The position numbers and the translations under genes are program-made. Below are positions 32,597 through 44,899 of a stretch of DNA of 64,000 nt, piece by piece. Each line of letters begins with the position of its first letter. The first letter of the stretch is position 1. The stretch lies in contig JAKCWG010000101.1 in NCBI GenBank assembly GCA_021464415.1, positions 1 through 64,000 on the forward strand, read 5' to 3'. Origin of the DNA: Lonicera japonica. Its lineage: Eukaryota > Streptophyta > Magnoliopsida > Dipsacales > Caprifoliaceae. The notes under the pieces were generated by a model. The model made no database searches. It saw only the letters and a list, made by a program, of their open reading frames with translations, and was not told where the DNA came from.

Positions 32597-34488
32597 GGTG
32601 CGAAGATATCCGTCAGGCCCAACTTGCTCACTTGAAATTCGAACGGTTGCCTTAACAGGCCCTTGGTCAAAATATCTGCAACTTGTTGATTAGACGGAAC
32701 AAAGGGAGTACATATAATTCCACCTTCTAGTTTCTCCTTGATGAAGTGCCTATCAATCTCAACATGTTTTGTCCGATCATGTAAGACCGGATTGTGGGCA
32801 ATACTGATAGCAGCCTTATTATCGCAGTATAGCTTCATTGGGAGACTTATTGGTCTTTTGAGTTCCTCTAAGACCCTTTGTAGCCACAGAACCTCACACA
32901 CTCCTTGAGCCATTGATCTAAACTCAGCTTCTGCACTGCTTCGAGCGACAACACTTTGCTTCTTGCTTCTCCATGTAACCAAGTTGCCCCAAAGAAACGT
33001 ACAGTAGCCAGACGTAGACCGTCTATCAGTAACCGAGCCAGCCCAATCAGCATCGGTATACACCTCTATCCCTCTTTTATCGTTCTTCCTGAAGAACAGA
33101 CCTTTCCCTGGGGAGCCTTTGAGGTAACGAAGAATACGGTTCACAGCCTCTAGATGCTCTTCACATGGTGAGTGCATGAACTGACTAACCATACTCACAG
33201 CGAAAGCAATGTCAGGGCGCGTATGAGACAAGCAGATTAGTTTCCCAACTAACCTCTGGTATCTTCCTGTTTCGACTGGAACACCATCTTTAACATCTCC
33301 TAGCTTGGTACCCAATTCTATGGGAGTATCCGATGGCTTACACCCACTCATCCCAGTTTCTGACAGCAGATCCAAAATATATTTTCGTTGTGATACTACA
33401 ATCCCACTTTTTGAACGGGCCACCTCCATTCCAAGGAAGTATCGTAGGTCACCAAGATCCTTAATCTCAAATTCTCTAGCAAGATTTCGCTTCAGTCGAT
33501 TCATTTCTTCAACATCATCCCCTGTCAAAATCATATCATCCACATAAACAATGAGAACAGAAAGTTCGTTTCTTGTGGACGTCTTAGTGAAGAGAGTATG
33601 ATCAGACTGCCCTTGATTATACCCTTGGCCCTTGAGGAACTTCGTTAATCTTTCGAACCACGCTCTAGGGGATTGTTTAAGGCCATACAAAGACTTCTTT
33701 AGCTTGCATATTTTTGTCCCAAATTCCTCAGTAAAACCAAGTGGAGGTTCCATATAGACTTCCTCTTCTAGGTTTCCATTCAAGAAGGCGTTCTTCACAT
33801 CTAACTGAGTCAGAGGCCAGTCCAAGTTAGCTGCAACTGATAAGAGAACCCGAACTGTATTTAATTTTGCCACTGGAGAAAAAGTTTCGGAGTAGTCGAC
33901 TCCATACGTTTGAGTGAAGCCTTTAGCCACCAGACGAGCCTTGTACCGTTCCACTGACCCATCTGAGTTATACTTCACAGTGAATACCCATTTACAACCA
34001 ACCACTGTCTTTCCTTCTGGAAGCTTTACTTTCTCCCAAGTAGCATTCTTCTCCAGCGCTCTCATCTCCTCATACACCGCTTCTCTCCACTCCGGAACAT
34101 TTAGAGCATCCTGAACATTGTTAGGAATAACCACATTCGACACACGAGAGATAAATGCAGAATAGGAGGGTGAGATATTTTTATATGACACAAAGTTCGA
34201 AATGGGATATTTGGGAGATTTCGTACATGCTCTGACTCCTTTTCTAAGAGCAATAGGGAGATCAAGTTGATCAGATTGAGTTGACTCGATATTGGCTTGA
34301 GAATTACCTTCAGGTATCTCGGAAGAGTCATTGTGAGTATCATGATCCATCTCCAGGTTGGATTCTTGGGGTTGCAGAGGGATGGTTTCTTTCCTTCCTT
34401 GTTCTGGATTTTTCCTAGAATAAACAAGACCTTTATACCGTTTTGCACACATCTCTGGTCCATCGGTAGTCAGATTTTGGAATGACAC
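32590..34488 (-). pseudogene. Copia reverse transcriptase and RNase H
   Basis: A 632-codon uninterrupted frame. It shows the copia RT start VPEWREAVYEEMRALEKN, then KWVFTVKYNSDGSVERYKARLVAKGF, the catalytic YVDDMILTGDD, and the RNase H block ADWAGSVTDRRSTSGYC with a C-terminal KHVEIDRHFIKEKL. This part alone is intact, but a stop at 34495-34497 separates it from the integrase, so it cannot be made as part of the normal polyprotein. The Met at 34488 is internal, not a true start. Confidence 0.92.
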
Positions 34489-34497
34489 TAACCCTGG

Positions 34498-35620
34498 TTA
34501 TTCACCATTACCAACACAAGTATCTTCAATATTTAATTCATTTGTTTTCCCAGATTGTGTGTTAAAATTAGGTACTTGTTCATACAAAACATCAACGACT
34601 GAATTATCAAAACCGTAACCACCATCTTCACTCATGCTCTCCCCCTGAAGATGGGAGTTGTAATAGGATCGCCCCTCGAAAAAGGTAACATCCATAGAAA
34701 TGTATAATTTCTTGGAAATCGAATCAAAACATTTATACCCTTTCTGATTTGTAGGATAGCCTACAAAAATACATTTGTGTGCCTTTGGATCAAGTTTAGA
34801 ATTTTTTTGGTCATGATTATGAACAAAGGCAACACTTCCAAATATTTTTAAGGGAATATCCCCTAATAACCGAGTGTTGGGAAATAGATCAGAAAGCAAT
34901 TTTATAGGGGCTTTAAATTTCAATGTTCGTGTTGGAAGCCGCCAAGATTAATAAGGTAAGTAGCAGTCAAAATAGCATCTCCCCAAAGGTATTTTGGAAC
35001 TTTAGTTGAAAAATTAAGGCACGAGCAACTTCAAGTAGATGTCTATTTTTCCTTTCGGCAACTCCATTCTGTTGAGGAGTATAATTACAAGAACTTTGAT
35101 GAATTATCCCATTTTTTACGAAAAAATCCCCTAACATCTTATTAAAAAATTCCTTCCCATTATCACTCCGAAAAATTTGAATTTTGGTTTGAAACTGTGT
35201 GTGTATCATGGTGTAAAAGTTTTGTGAAACACACTCCCAACTTCTGATTTTTCTTTTAAAAGAAAGACCCAACATACTCGCTCTAGTGTGGTCATCAATG
35301 AAAGTTTTTACAAACCAACGTTTGCCAGACCAAGTGGGCACTCTAGAGGGACCCCAAACATCACTGTGAATCAAGGTGAAAGGTTGTGATTTCTTATATG
35401 GTTGAGACGGAAAGACCGTCTGTTGATGTTTTGCTAATTCACAAGATTCACACCGAAATTTAAGCAAATTTTTATTCATTAATAACTTGGGAAACAAATG
35501 CTTTAAATACTGAAAGTTTGGATGTCCTAACCTATAATGCCATAACAAAATCTGACTATCACTAGAAACATAAATAGAATTAAAACAAGTCTGCCGGTCT
35601 TGCCTTCCAGAGGTAGACCC
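34498..35620 (-). pseudogene. Copia integrase, broken
   Basis: The pre-integrase block LWHYRLGHPNFQYL and cysteine pair CESCELAKH are followed by the core with HSDVWGPSRVPTWSGKRWFVKTFIDD and FRSDNGKEFFN, then YTPQQNGVAERKNR. Frameshifts occur near 35635 (junction with gag-protease) and at two places between 34930 and 35020, including an apparent one-base loss in an A run and a short insertion. The 34498-34923 frame carries the integrase C-terminal part ending in a stop. Confidence 0.88.
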
Positions 35621-37110
35621 ATTATTTTGAAGAAGTAGAGACCCCCATCCTGTTTAGCAACCCCAATCGTCTTCCCTGAATTTGAATCCTGAAATTCACA
35701 ATGAGAAGACCAAAAGTTAACTTGACAATTGAGATCAAGAGCTAATTTGCTGACAGATATAAGATTATACGATAAATTAGGGACATGTAAGACATCTTTG
35801 AGAGTGAGAGACGGGGAGACGATTATGGTTCCTTTGCCGGCAACCGCAGCGAATGAACCATCGGCAATTTTAACCTTTTGATTCCCTGCACAGGGAGTAT
35901 ATGACGAAAAAAATTCCGAGATACCGGTCATGTGGTCAGTGGCCCCTGAATCTAATATCCAGTTGCTATGGGATTTGATACAGGCAATTGTAGCTGTGAA
36001 CTTATTACCTGACTGAGCTATGGAACATGAGGAGCCAGAGTTTCCTAAGGAGTGAGTTTGAACCATTTTACACAGATGCTCTAATTGTTCCTTTGTGAAT
36101 GGAAGTTGTTCTGAGGAAGATGGTTGCGCTGAATCTGCATTGCTTGCTTGGAATGCTCGTGTTCCGCCCCTCGTTTTGTTATCACGCTTCTTCCAATTTG
36201 CTGGTTTACCATGAAGCTTCCAACAACTATCCCTAGTATGACCTGACCACTTGCAATGATCACACCACAATTTCTGCTTTCCTCCCCGCTTATCATTGTC
36301 TACAGCTTTATCAAGGGCTACCAGTGCAGAGCCCTCACCATCTGTACGGGGCTCCCGTTCGTCTTTCAACATTACAGATCGTCGAGCCTCTTCTCTTCGT
36401 ACCTCTGAAAACACCTCTCTGATAGTGGGCAGAGGTATTCTGCCTAAAATACGACCCCGAACTTCATCGAGGTCCTTGTTTAGTCCAGCCAAGAAGACAA
36501 ACACCCGACCTCGTTCAATCTTCTTCTTGTAACGAGCACTATCATTCGGGTTTTCCCACTCTTCGGTTTCAAACAAGTCCAACTCTTGCCATATGGCCAT
36601 CATGTCATGGTAGTAGGCTGTAACCCCACGATCCCCTTGTTGCATCTTCCACAACTGGTTATTGAGTTCGAACATTTGAGAATAGTTGTCTAGGTCCGAG
36701 TACGTTTCCTTAACCGCGTGCCAGATATCGCGAGCGGTTGGCAAGAACATATAGGGTTTTCCAAGTCCAGCCTCCATGGAATTGATCAACCACGAAGTAA
36801 CCATCGAATTCTCCTCGCGCCATGACTTAAAGCCCGGGTCATTAGATGGTGGTGGTACAACCTCACCATTCACATAACCTAATTTTCTTTTACCGTCAAT
36901 AAACAGCCTCATTGATTGTGCCCATTCAAGGTAGTTTCTTCCATTCAATTTGTGACTGATATTTGCGACAGGATTTTCACTCACCGAATAAATAGAAGCA
37001 AATTGTGACATAGAATCCGTGAATGTAGAAGACGGGCTTGTGGTGGAACCACTAGACGAATCTGTGAGACTAGGAGTAGTAGCACCCACCATAGCAAGTT
37101 TATAGTTCAT
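35527..37110 (-). pseudogene. Copia gag and protease
   Basis: The start at 37110 (MNYKLAMVG) is the first Met of a 527-codon frame. It contains the gag block LNGRNYLEWAQSMRLFI, an RNA-binding knuckle CDHCKWSGHTRDSCWKLHG (about 36213-36269), and the protease ILDSGATDHMTG (about 35920-35955). The last 35 residues are out of frame, caused by a one-base shift near 35635. Gag forms the particle; the protease matures it. The leader (37111-37604) is GC-rich and non-coding. Confidence 0.9.
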
Positions 37111-37604
37111 ATTTTAAGATAATCAAACTGACCAAACCAAAAAACAGGGACTGAATAGTACCAGATGGGCAGAACTAACCAAACGGGGCAACAGCCAAAG
37201 AGGAACAGTAACAGCACGGAACAGTAACGGCACGGAACAGTAACAGTACCCAAACCAAGGCCAGAATAACGAGCGGAACAGTGAGACGACCGGGTCTGGA
37301 AAATTTGGTGATGATCGGAGAAGCCACGCGCTGTCACGCGCGGGGAAGGTTGTCGGCGCGTGAGATCCACGCGCGGGGAGAGGCGGCGCGTGTAGGCGCG
37401 TGTGACGTCGTTTTCCGGCATTTCTTTCTGGGTTCGATTCGTCGGAATATTCCGACCAAGACTGCGTGGTTGGTTTCGGGAATGGCCACGTGTTACGCAC
37501 GCTAATAAACAGAAGACAGCAGCGTCTAGGGTTTTTTTTGTTGAGGCGGGGGTAATGACGGCATCTAGGGTTTTTTCTAGGCTGCGGAGGGACTGCCTAA
37601 CCTA

Positions 37605-37616
37605 GCTCTAATACCA
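37605..37616 (-). other. Copia primer binding site
   Basis: Minus strand TGGTATTAGAGC directly abuts the 5' LTR. It matches the initiator tRNA-Met complement TGGTATCAGAGC at 11 of 12 positions. Confidence 0.88.
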
Positions 37617-37789
37617 TGATAATTTAGAGAGAATGATTATATTATTCCATGATAACAAATAATGAAAACAACGCACCTTATATAGGAAATAAACACAACT
37701 CCTAATTACCCTAGAGTCCCTATCAAGATGGAATTCTATCCTCAACTAAAATAACATAAATAAATAAAATAAATAATACTGAATTATCA
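37617..37789 (-). repeat. Copia 5' LTR
   Basis: Identical to 32407-32579 as read. It lies at the right end of the element because transcription is on minus. Confidence 0.92.
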
Positions 37790-38295
37790 ATAAATATCTA
37801 CAACTTCCTAAGAGGAAGTTTCCTTAAATTATGGATGGATAATTCTCAAAAATTCACCAAAGACAGCGCTCTGCCAAAGTGTTCCGAACAACCAGATTTC
37901 AACAATTTGCTTACTTTGCAAGCTAATTCGACCAATGAGGAGTGTGATTTGGCACTTGGTCGAAACACAAAAGTTGTAGAGGGGATTGAGAAGAAGAAGG
38001 GGCCAACAACGGGGGGTTTGGACCTCGGATGAAAAAATTATGGCATCTCAAAGTTGGCCAAAAATTAAGTTTTTCGAAAAGTTTAAAATACACAATTCAC
38101 TTCCCGTTTTCAATTTGGGCCACCCGAATAATGAAACAATTGACCTCACAAACTTAATATACCTAATATGACATTGTAGAGGTGTCGGTTCAATTTCAAG
38201 AGGCTCAAAACCTAATGTTCACAATCTAACGGCAATAAAGCCTTAACCGGGCTGAAGAGGAGAATTGACTCAGAAACGAAATACGAGACGTTACA

Positions 38296-39349
38296 CTATA
38301 ACAATAACAAAGACATGGAAGATCGCATGCCTTTGCCTTCTTGGGCTGAATAAATGGAAAAAGAAGTAGAGGACAAATTAAAGAATAAAGGCAAAAACCA
38401 AGTGGGATAAAGGTGGCCAAGAAATGTGGATAAAGGTGGCCAAGTAAGGATAAAAAGGGTGCTTTGATACCAATAATATTATTATGAAAAGAAAAGAACT
38501 AGACTAAAGAACTGGACTAATAGACAAGAACTGAAGTTAAATACAAAGAGAGATTATAAAAGAGAGAGAGAGAGAGAGTAATCACACAACTGAAATTTTA
38601 TTAATAAAAGAAAGGATTACAGGACTCAATGACTCTGCTTCCAAATTGAAACTTAAGTCTCCTTTGATAGCCAAGGAGATAACAAACAGATAACACATTT
38701 ATCTTATAACCGACAAAAGCTCGTGAACCTTTTAAAAGGAATATAGGGAAAAGTAGAATAATTTACAAACTTTTACAAACACACTTTATTGACTACTTTG
38801 CTAATGCTTGTCTGCCATATTACACATCACACAGAGAGAATCCAAGGGAGGTCATTTGTCCACTTCTGCTGATACTAAGTCTACACACTAAGTTCAGTTG
38901 GTATCAAGCCATCTATTTGAGTCATGACTGTAGTCACTAATGTCAATAAACAATTCCATTTTTGAGGTAATGGTTCCTGGAAATCCATCATGCATTTCTG
39001 TGAAATGGAAGAGGTGATCAATGAGTTTGTTAGATAATGGATGTTCAGGATGCCATACATTAAGTCACCAAAGAATATCTAGTGGGATCGCCTCCACAGT
39101 GGTGTAATTCATTAATAAAATTCTTCTGAGGAAAATGGTCCATATCGTATTTCCTGGGTGACGAGGTGTATCTAACCAATTCTGATGATACCATGCTTGG
39201 ACTTATGCAACACTTCTATGGATAATGTAGTTGGTGTTGGAAAATTATTGGGAAAATAATAGGATTACTGGCCTATGGAAGGTGACAAGGATATAAGGCG
39301 CATAATAAGTGGTGAAGTAATACTTCCATTCGTCTATGGTGTGGAACCA
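38296..39349 (-). mobile_element. Endogenous pararetrovirus, 3' end and intergenic region (copy 1)
   Basis: It is collinear with 51816-51871, 60335-60775 and 61999-62569, minus the two insertions there. On minus it contains the end of the polyprotein region, a non-coding interval and a tRNA-Met primer site (38461-38472). An AG microsatellite lies near 38560-38579. The copy stops abruptly at about 39349, where element A leader sequence begins. Confidence 0.72.
38461..38472 (-). other. Pararetrovirus tRNA-Met primer site (copy 1)
   Basis: The minus strand reads TGGTATCAAAGC, one mismatch to the Caulimoviridae primer sequence TGGTATCAGAGC. The same site occurs at 60450-60461. Confidence 0.75.
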
Positions 39350-39448
39350 ACTCTAGACTCGATACGGTCATGCGCTGAAGGAAAAGAGCGATCATTTCTA
39401 CCCATACCCTGTCGAAAAGGAAATTGAACCTACTCATCTGATACCAAC
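39350..39448 (-). mobile_element. Orphan leader fragment of chromovirus A family
   Basis: About 99 bp matching 46490-46584 (the PBS and leader of element A), including the PBS at 39435-39446. It lies outside the element's 3' LTR, so the order on minus is LTR-internal-LTR-leader fragment, a tandem arrangement. Confidence 0.82.
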
Positions 39449-41452
39449 TGTAACAACCCGCCTAATTAAGCAAATATTAACGAATGCTGTATTAAATTAA
39501 CAGCAGATAAACAAGTGATTTGAACCACTAATATGTACAAAAGCAGGGGCATCTAACAAAATTTCGGCATGAAGTAGTCGCACGTACTAAGAAATCCACC
39601 TTATGTAATAAACCAAAACATCACAAGGGTATAAAATACATCACCATATGATTACAACCCAACATAATTAGTCCAGCATGCAATTACAAATCTTGATTTA
39701 CCTACAAACCGAAATCAAAATATAGTCCAAGTTTGAAATATAAACTATTACAACCGTAGATATAACAAAGTCTCTCAACTACATTAGAAATAACAAGTTC
39801 CACAATAACATATAATACAACAAAACTAAAATCCATAAAGGCATCAGAGTGGCTCTAAGACGAACTAGGACCTAGTTCACGACCTCTAACCGTACCACGA
39901 GGTATACCTAAAAGATAGATGAGGGAATGAGCCAAAACTGGCCCAGTGGAAACTATAGGGAAATGGAGATGCAATGCATATACATGTTATGGTATAAAAA
40001 CTTATAAATTTTCAACGTTGACAAAAATTTCCATGTTATGCCAATTAATAAGAAAAACCATTCTTTTATCACAATTTATGTCAATTTATTGTCAACACAA
40101 ATCTCACTCGATAACAATATGAACGTCCATCCACCTCCTCCTCCTCCTCCTCCTCGACCTAATACTGGTACTAAACGGATTATACTACTCATAAATGTAC
40201 CCCATCTTTCCATGGGTCAGTGCACTGGTAACCAGATTTCATGGCACCCCATCTTCCCATGGGCCTGTGCAAAAGTGTCAACTAAAGCATTTCTATACCG
40301 ATGCTTATCCGGTTCCAACAACCTCGATATCTCACCGCATTGGTTATTTGTAAAAAGGTTGTTTTATATGATCATAACCACAATCAATTAAGTATCATGA
40401 TTTTTATTATGCGTTTTACATGAGACACAATGCCATTTAGTTATATACATGATTTATACAATCTCGTAAGCCAAGTATTAAGAAAAAATCACTAGACACT
40501 TTTAGAATCATCATCAAGCATTGAGTGCATGTCTAATAACAAGTTAAAATGAATTAAAAGTGTTTATTATATTGGAAATTTACTTAATTTAGCTCCAAAT
40601 GTCAAGTATTATATATGTGGTTGATGATTATAGCAAATTCGGTACCAAATTCTCAAATGTGTTCACAAATAGCAACATGCAGGACAACCAGCTCATGTTT
40701 TCATCAAATACAACCAATATGCTATCAATAAAAATGCTCAGATGTTATAATCTAAAGGAATATAACATGCATGCAAGAACAAAAAAGAATTTAGTACCGA
40801 TAATCTAGTATTTCTACTTAATCAACCATAAATGCTAGAAAAACAAAAGTGAGAGGAGAGTTCCCACCTCAATAAGCTTTGGACAGAAATGGAGATCTAA
40901 AAAACAACCACCTATAGCAACCCAATGGATGATTACACCTCATAAATGGATTCGGCTAGCGAAAAGCTTGAGAAATCCGCGATTTCATTACAAAACTTGA
41001 AGAATTGAGCTATCATGCATCAATTTCTCTCACATAACTCCTCTCCATCTCTCTTTAAAGCTCTAAGGTTCACAAATGGAGAAATGAGGCTGAGGAAGAA
41101 GAAATAAAGAGAGTCAACGCGGGTCAAATCGATAAAAATGAGGCTACAAAAAATTACACTGTTGATCGGTCTACAGAAATGCCATACTGGTCCTGCGCCA
41201 AGAAATCCCACAAATTTGAGACTGTGGACCTGTCTGTCAAAATGCCATACCTGTTCGGCACCAAAGTTTCCAAGATTTTTGTGCCTACGAACCGGTCTGC
41301 CAAATGGCCATACTGGTCCCGCGCCAACCTGGACTGAGGGATCAAACTCAACCAAAATTGACCCAAACTAGTCTAAATCGAATTCGATCACGAGGAAACT
41401 AATTACAGAGTTTAAGCTCATTAATTCTAGATTAAACACACATGGTGTTACA
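39449..41452 (-). repeat. Chromovirus A 3' LTR
   Basis: 2004 bp, TGTAACAACCC...GGTGTTACA on plus. It contains a CTC trinucleotide run (40132-40155) and three imperfect repeats at about 41160-41335 built on GGTCT-N-CCAAA-TGCCATAC-GGTC. Confidence 0.9.
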
Positions 41453-41466
41453 ATCTACCCTCCTTA
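41453..41466 (-). other. Chromovirus A polypurine tract
   Basis: Minus strand AAGGAGGGTAGAT directly precedes the LTR, a typical PPT for this lineage. Confidence 0.75.
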
Positions 41467-41553
41467 AAAAAATTTCGACCTCGAAATTGAAACAATAATA
41501 AGGTAAGAAAGATTACCTTAGGTGATAAGGAAAGGGTACTTGCTACGGATCTC

Positions 41554-43018
41554 CTATTCTAACTCCCACGTGGCTTCTTCCTCACCATGGTGATGCCAAA
41601 TCACCTTAAGCAACGGGATGACTCGATTCCTCAACTTTTGCTCTTTGCGGTCCTCAATTCTCACCGGATAGGTCTCATACATACCCTTCTCATCGATCTC
41701 AATCTCCTCAACCAGTAACACATGAGATGGGTCAGGAACATACTGATGAAGTATGGACACGTTGAACACATTGAACACATTGTGGATACCCGATTTCTGG
41801 AGGAAGTTCTAAATGGTAAGCTATAGCCCCTAATTTCTCGATGATTCTGTAGGGTCTGATATATCTAGGAGCCAATTTACCCTTGTTCTCGAAACGAATA
41901 ATACTATAACAAGGCTTCACTTTTAAGAGCACATAATCATCAACCTCAAATTCCAAGGGTTTCCTTTTTACATCGGCATATGATTTCTGAAGACTTTGGG
42001 CTGTCTGAAGTCTTTGTTTAATCAACTTTATCTTCTCCGTAATCTCTTGAACCAACTGTGGTCCCAAGAGTGATGATTCTCCCTCTTCTACCCAACATAC
42101 AGGGGATCTGCACCGTGTGCCATACAATGCTTCAAACGGCGCCATTCCAATACTACACTGGAAACTGTTGTTGTAAGAAAATTCGGCCAACAGAAGGTGT
42201 TCATCCCAAATTTCCCGAAAATCCAACACACAGGCCCTCAACATATCCTACAATATCTGCATGGTTCGCTCATATTGCCCGTCAGTTTGCGGATGGTACG
42301 TAGTGCTAAAGTCCAACTGATTTCCCAAAGTCCTTTGCAATGTTGTCCAAAACTTTGATGTAAACCAGGGATCTCTATCCAATACAACCGACAGTGGAAC
42401 ACTGTGCAATCTCACAATCTCCTTGATATAAATCTTTGCCAACCTCCCTACGGGAAACTTCTATTGAATAGGAAAGAAATTAGCCAATTTAGTTAATCTG
42501 TCAACTACTATCCAAACTGCATCATTCTTAGACTGAGTCCTTGGTAAACCCATAAGGAAATCCATATTGATATTTTCCCATTTCCATTCTAGGATTGATA
42601 AAGGTTGCAACTGAACCGAAGGTTTTTGATGTTCGATCTTGATCTTCTGACAAGATAGACATCTTGCCACGAAGTTTTCCACATCCTTCTTCATTTCTGA
42701 CCACCAATACATTCTCTTCAGGTCACAGTGCATCATAGTTCCTCCTGGATGAATTGAAAATTCTGAATTATAGGCCTTGGCTAACACAACTTGCTGTAAT
42801 TCTTTATTGTCCTGGGGTAGTACCAACTTCCCTTTATATCTAATGCCACCGTCGTGTCCAATGGTGATGTCGTCAATGTACTCTCCAGATAACATCCGGT
42901 TACAGCACCACACTAGATCTTCATCTTGGCCCTGGCTTTCAATCACTCGACTCACCATTACTGGCCTGGCAACAATCGTTGATAGGAACACCATGTTATC
43001 TCTCCGATTCACTACCAA
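41554..43018 (-). pseudogene. Chromovirus A integrase with chromodomain-like tail, broken
   Basis: Frame 42461-43018 has an HHCC-like region (MMHCDLKRMYWW...CLSCQKIKIEHQ) and the first core block WENINMDFLMGLP. Frame 42248-42442 has the second Asp (VVLDRDPWFTSKFW) and HPQTDGQYERT. Frame 41732-42244 has the GPYR-like C-terminal domain (RYIRPYRIIEKLG). Frame 41554-41778 ends in RDRKEQKLRNRVIPLLKVIWHH-like sequence with EEATWE, the Tekay-type chromodomain region, which directs insertion into heterochromatin. Frame changes separate these pieces. Confidence 0.86.
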
Positions 43019-44215
43019 GTCATACTTTTGTAATTCTTAGTGGAGTCTCCATTCACGACACCTCAAAGCGGAAATTGAGCCTTGAGATTTTTTATTCAAT
43101 GCATCTGCCACCAAATTTTCTTTCCTCGGGTGGTACTATAAAGTTGAATCGTAGTCCTCCAAGTATTCCATCCATCAGTGTTGCCTCAAATTCAAATCTT
43201 TCTGAGTGAAGATGTATTTCAAGCTTTATGATCAGAGAAGACTTCGAACGTCTCACCGTATAAATAGTGTCGCCATATCTTCAAGGCGAATACTACCGCT
43301 GCCAATTCTAGGTCGTGCGTTGGGTAGTTCTTTTCGTGAATCTTAAGCTGTCTTAATGCATAAGCAATGACGTGGTTCAATTGCATAAGTACACAACCTA
43401 ATCACAAACGAGAAACATCACAATAAATGATATAACCTAGCCCTCTCTACGGCAAGGCAAGTACTGGAGCAAATGTAAGACAACACCTAATTAAGCTCAT
43501 TGAAAGCATATTCACAATTTTCATCCCAAATGAATGGCACTTCTTTCTAAGTAAGACGGGTAAGAGAAGAGGCAATCTTAGAAAAATCTTGGACGAAACG
43601 GAGATAATAACTCGCTAATCCAAGGAAACTTTGGATTTCGGTAACACTTGTAGGTCGCTTCCAACTAGACACAGCTTCAACTTTAGCCGAATCCACTGAG
43701 ACTTCGAATCTATTAACGATATGACCTAGAAACTTCACTTCCTATTGCCAAAAATCACATTTAGAGAATTTGGCATATAGTTGGTGCCCATGAAGTAATT
43801 GCAATGCCATTTTAAGATGAGTAACGTGTTCAGCCTCAGAACGAGAATAGATAAGGATGTCGTCCACAAAAACCACAATAAACTAATCAAGATATGGTCG
43901 GAAGATCCTTTGCATCAAGTCCATAAAGGTTGCAGGAGCATTGGTCAACCCAAATGGCATAACCAAGAATTCAAAATGCCTATAACGAGTACGAAAGGCG
44001 ATCTTGGAAATATCTTCCTCTTGGGCCCTCAACTGATGATTAACAGATCGAAAATCAATTTTCGAGAAAAATGATGCACCCTACAACTGGTCGAACAAAT
44101 CGTCAATGTGTGGAAGTGGGTACTTGTTCTTGATGGTAAGACGATTCAATTGACGATAGTCGACACACATACAAAAAGAACCATCAGCCTTTTTGGCAAA
44201 TAAGACAGAGGCTCC
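43019..44215 (-). pseudogene. Chromovirus A reverse transcriptase and RNase H, heavily decayed
   Basis: Only fragments are readable. FLGHIVN...LGLASYYLRFVQDFSKIA (43547-43738) is the RT thumb. Flanking sequence in other frames holds an [13 protein letters not shown] catalytic block (about 43840-43870) and an RNase H region (about 43080-43400). Stops are frequent. Confidence 0.75.
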
Positions 44216-44851
44216 CTAAGGAGAGGTACTTGGATGAATGAATTCCTTGGCTAGGAGATCATCTAGCTGGGTACATAATTCTTTTAATTCTACAGGAGCC
44301 ATACGATAAGGAGTTATAAAAACAGGTTCAGCCCCTAGAACAAGATCTACAAAGAAATCAACGTCACGGTGGGGCGGTAAACCTGGCAATTCATCAGGAA
44401 AGACATCGAGAAACTCGTTAACGGGTATAACCGTAGGTGATAACTTAGGAGACTCTTCAGTAACTATGCTACATAACCAACCCAAGTAATTTATTTGTTC
44501 TCGCTTACACACGTAAGTCATCGAGTATAACCCATATCTTTCTCCATAAAACACGAGGGTTTGGCCCAAATGATATGAGGTCACCTTCTTAGAGTAACAA
44601 TCTATGATGGCACGATATTTTGACAACCAATCCATACCCAGAATCAAATCATAGGAACCCATATCCATAATAACAAAATCATCTTCCATATGGCAATCGT
44701 TGTGCAGAGAAATAATGGCAGTACAATATTGAGTAAGAATGGCAACACCCCCTAAGGGCGTGTTAATTCGAATAGACAAGGCAAGTCTATTAGGCTTCAA
44801 ACCCAAACTAAATGCACATGTTGGGGCTATGAAAAAATGAGATACATCCAA
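44216..44851 (-). pseudogene. Chromovirus A protease C-terminus and RT N-terminus
   Basis: A 211-codon frame includes the protease flap region DLILGMDWLSKYRAIIDC (about 44590-44660) and the RT entry segment FPDELPGLPPHRDVDFFVDLVLGAEPV with PYRMAPVELKEL. The protease active-site Asp lies upstream, beyond a frame break near 44860. Confidence 0.85.
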
Positions 44852-44899
44852 ATCGAAAAAAAACTCTAACCCCAGTATTAAACAAAATAAGAATACCTT

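Larger units (their letters stand above)
32407..37789 (-). mobile_element. Ty1/copia element with identical LTRs, ORFs broken
   Basis: LTRs of 173 bp (32407-32579 and 37617-37789) look identical base for base. PBS and PPT place the element on minus. The insertion site is marked by AATTCAAATATC-like sequence in LTR E; a 5-bp duplication (AAATA or AATAT) is present but its register is shifted by one to three bases at the right end. Gag, protease, integrase, RT and RNase H are all recognisable, in copia order (integrase before RT). At least three frameshifts and one stop break the polyprotein. Confidence 0.93.
28504..38295 (-). mobile_element. LTR F (chromovirus type), interrupted by LTR D and a copia element
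   Basis: Three pieces (28504-28905, 32064-32406, 37790-38295) are collinear with LTR E at 50682-51815, which has none of the insertions. The LTR ends GAGACGTTACA at 38295. The left part of the LTR is missing where Tat-2 LTR G joins. It belongs to the same family as H, D and E. Confidence 0.8.

Noticed and set aside
36296..37605. Plus-strand frames over copia gag and its leader
   Set aside because: Shadows of a clear minus-strand gag; the leader is GC-rich and open by chance.
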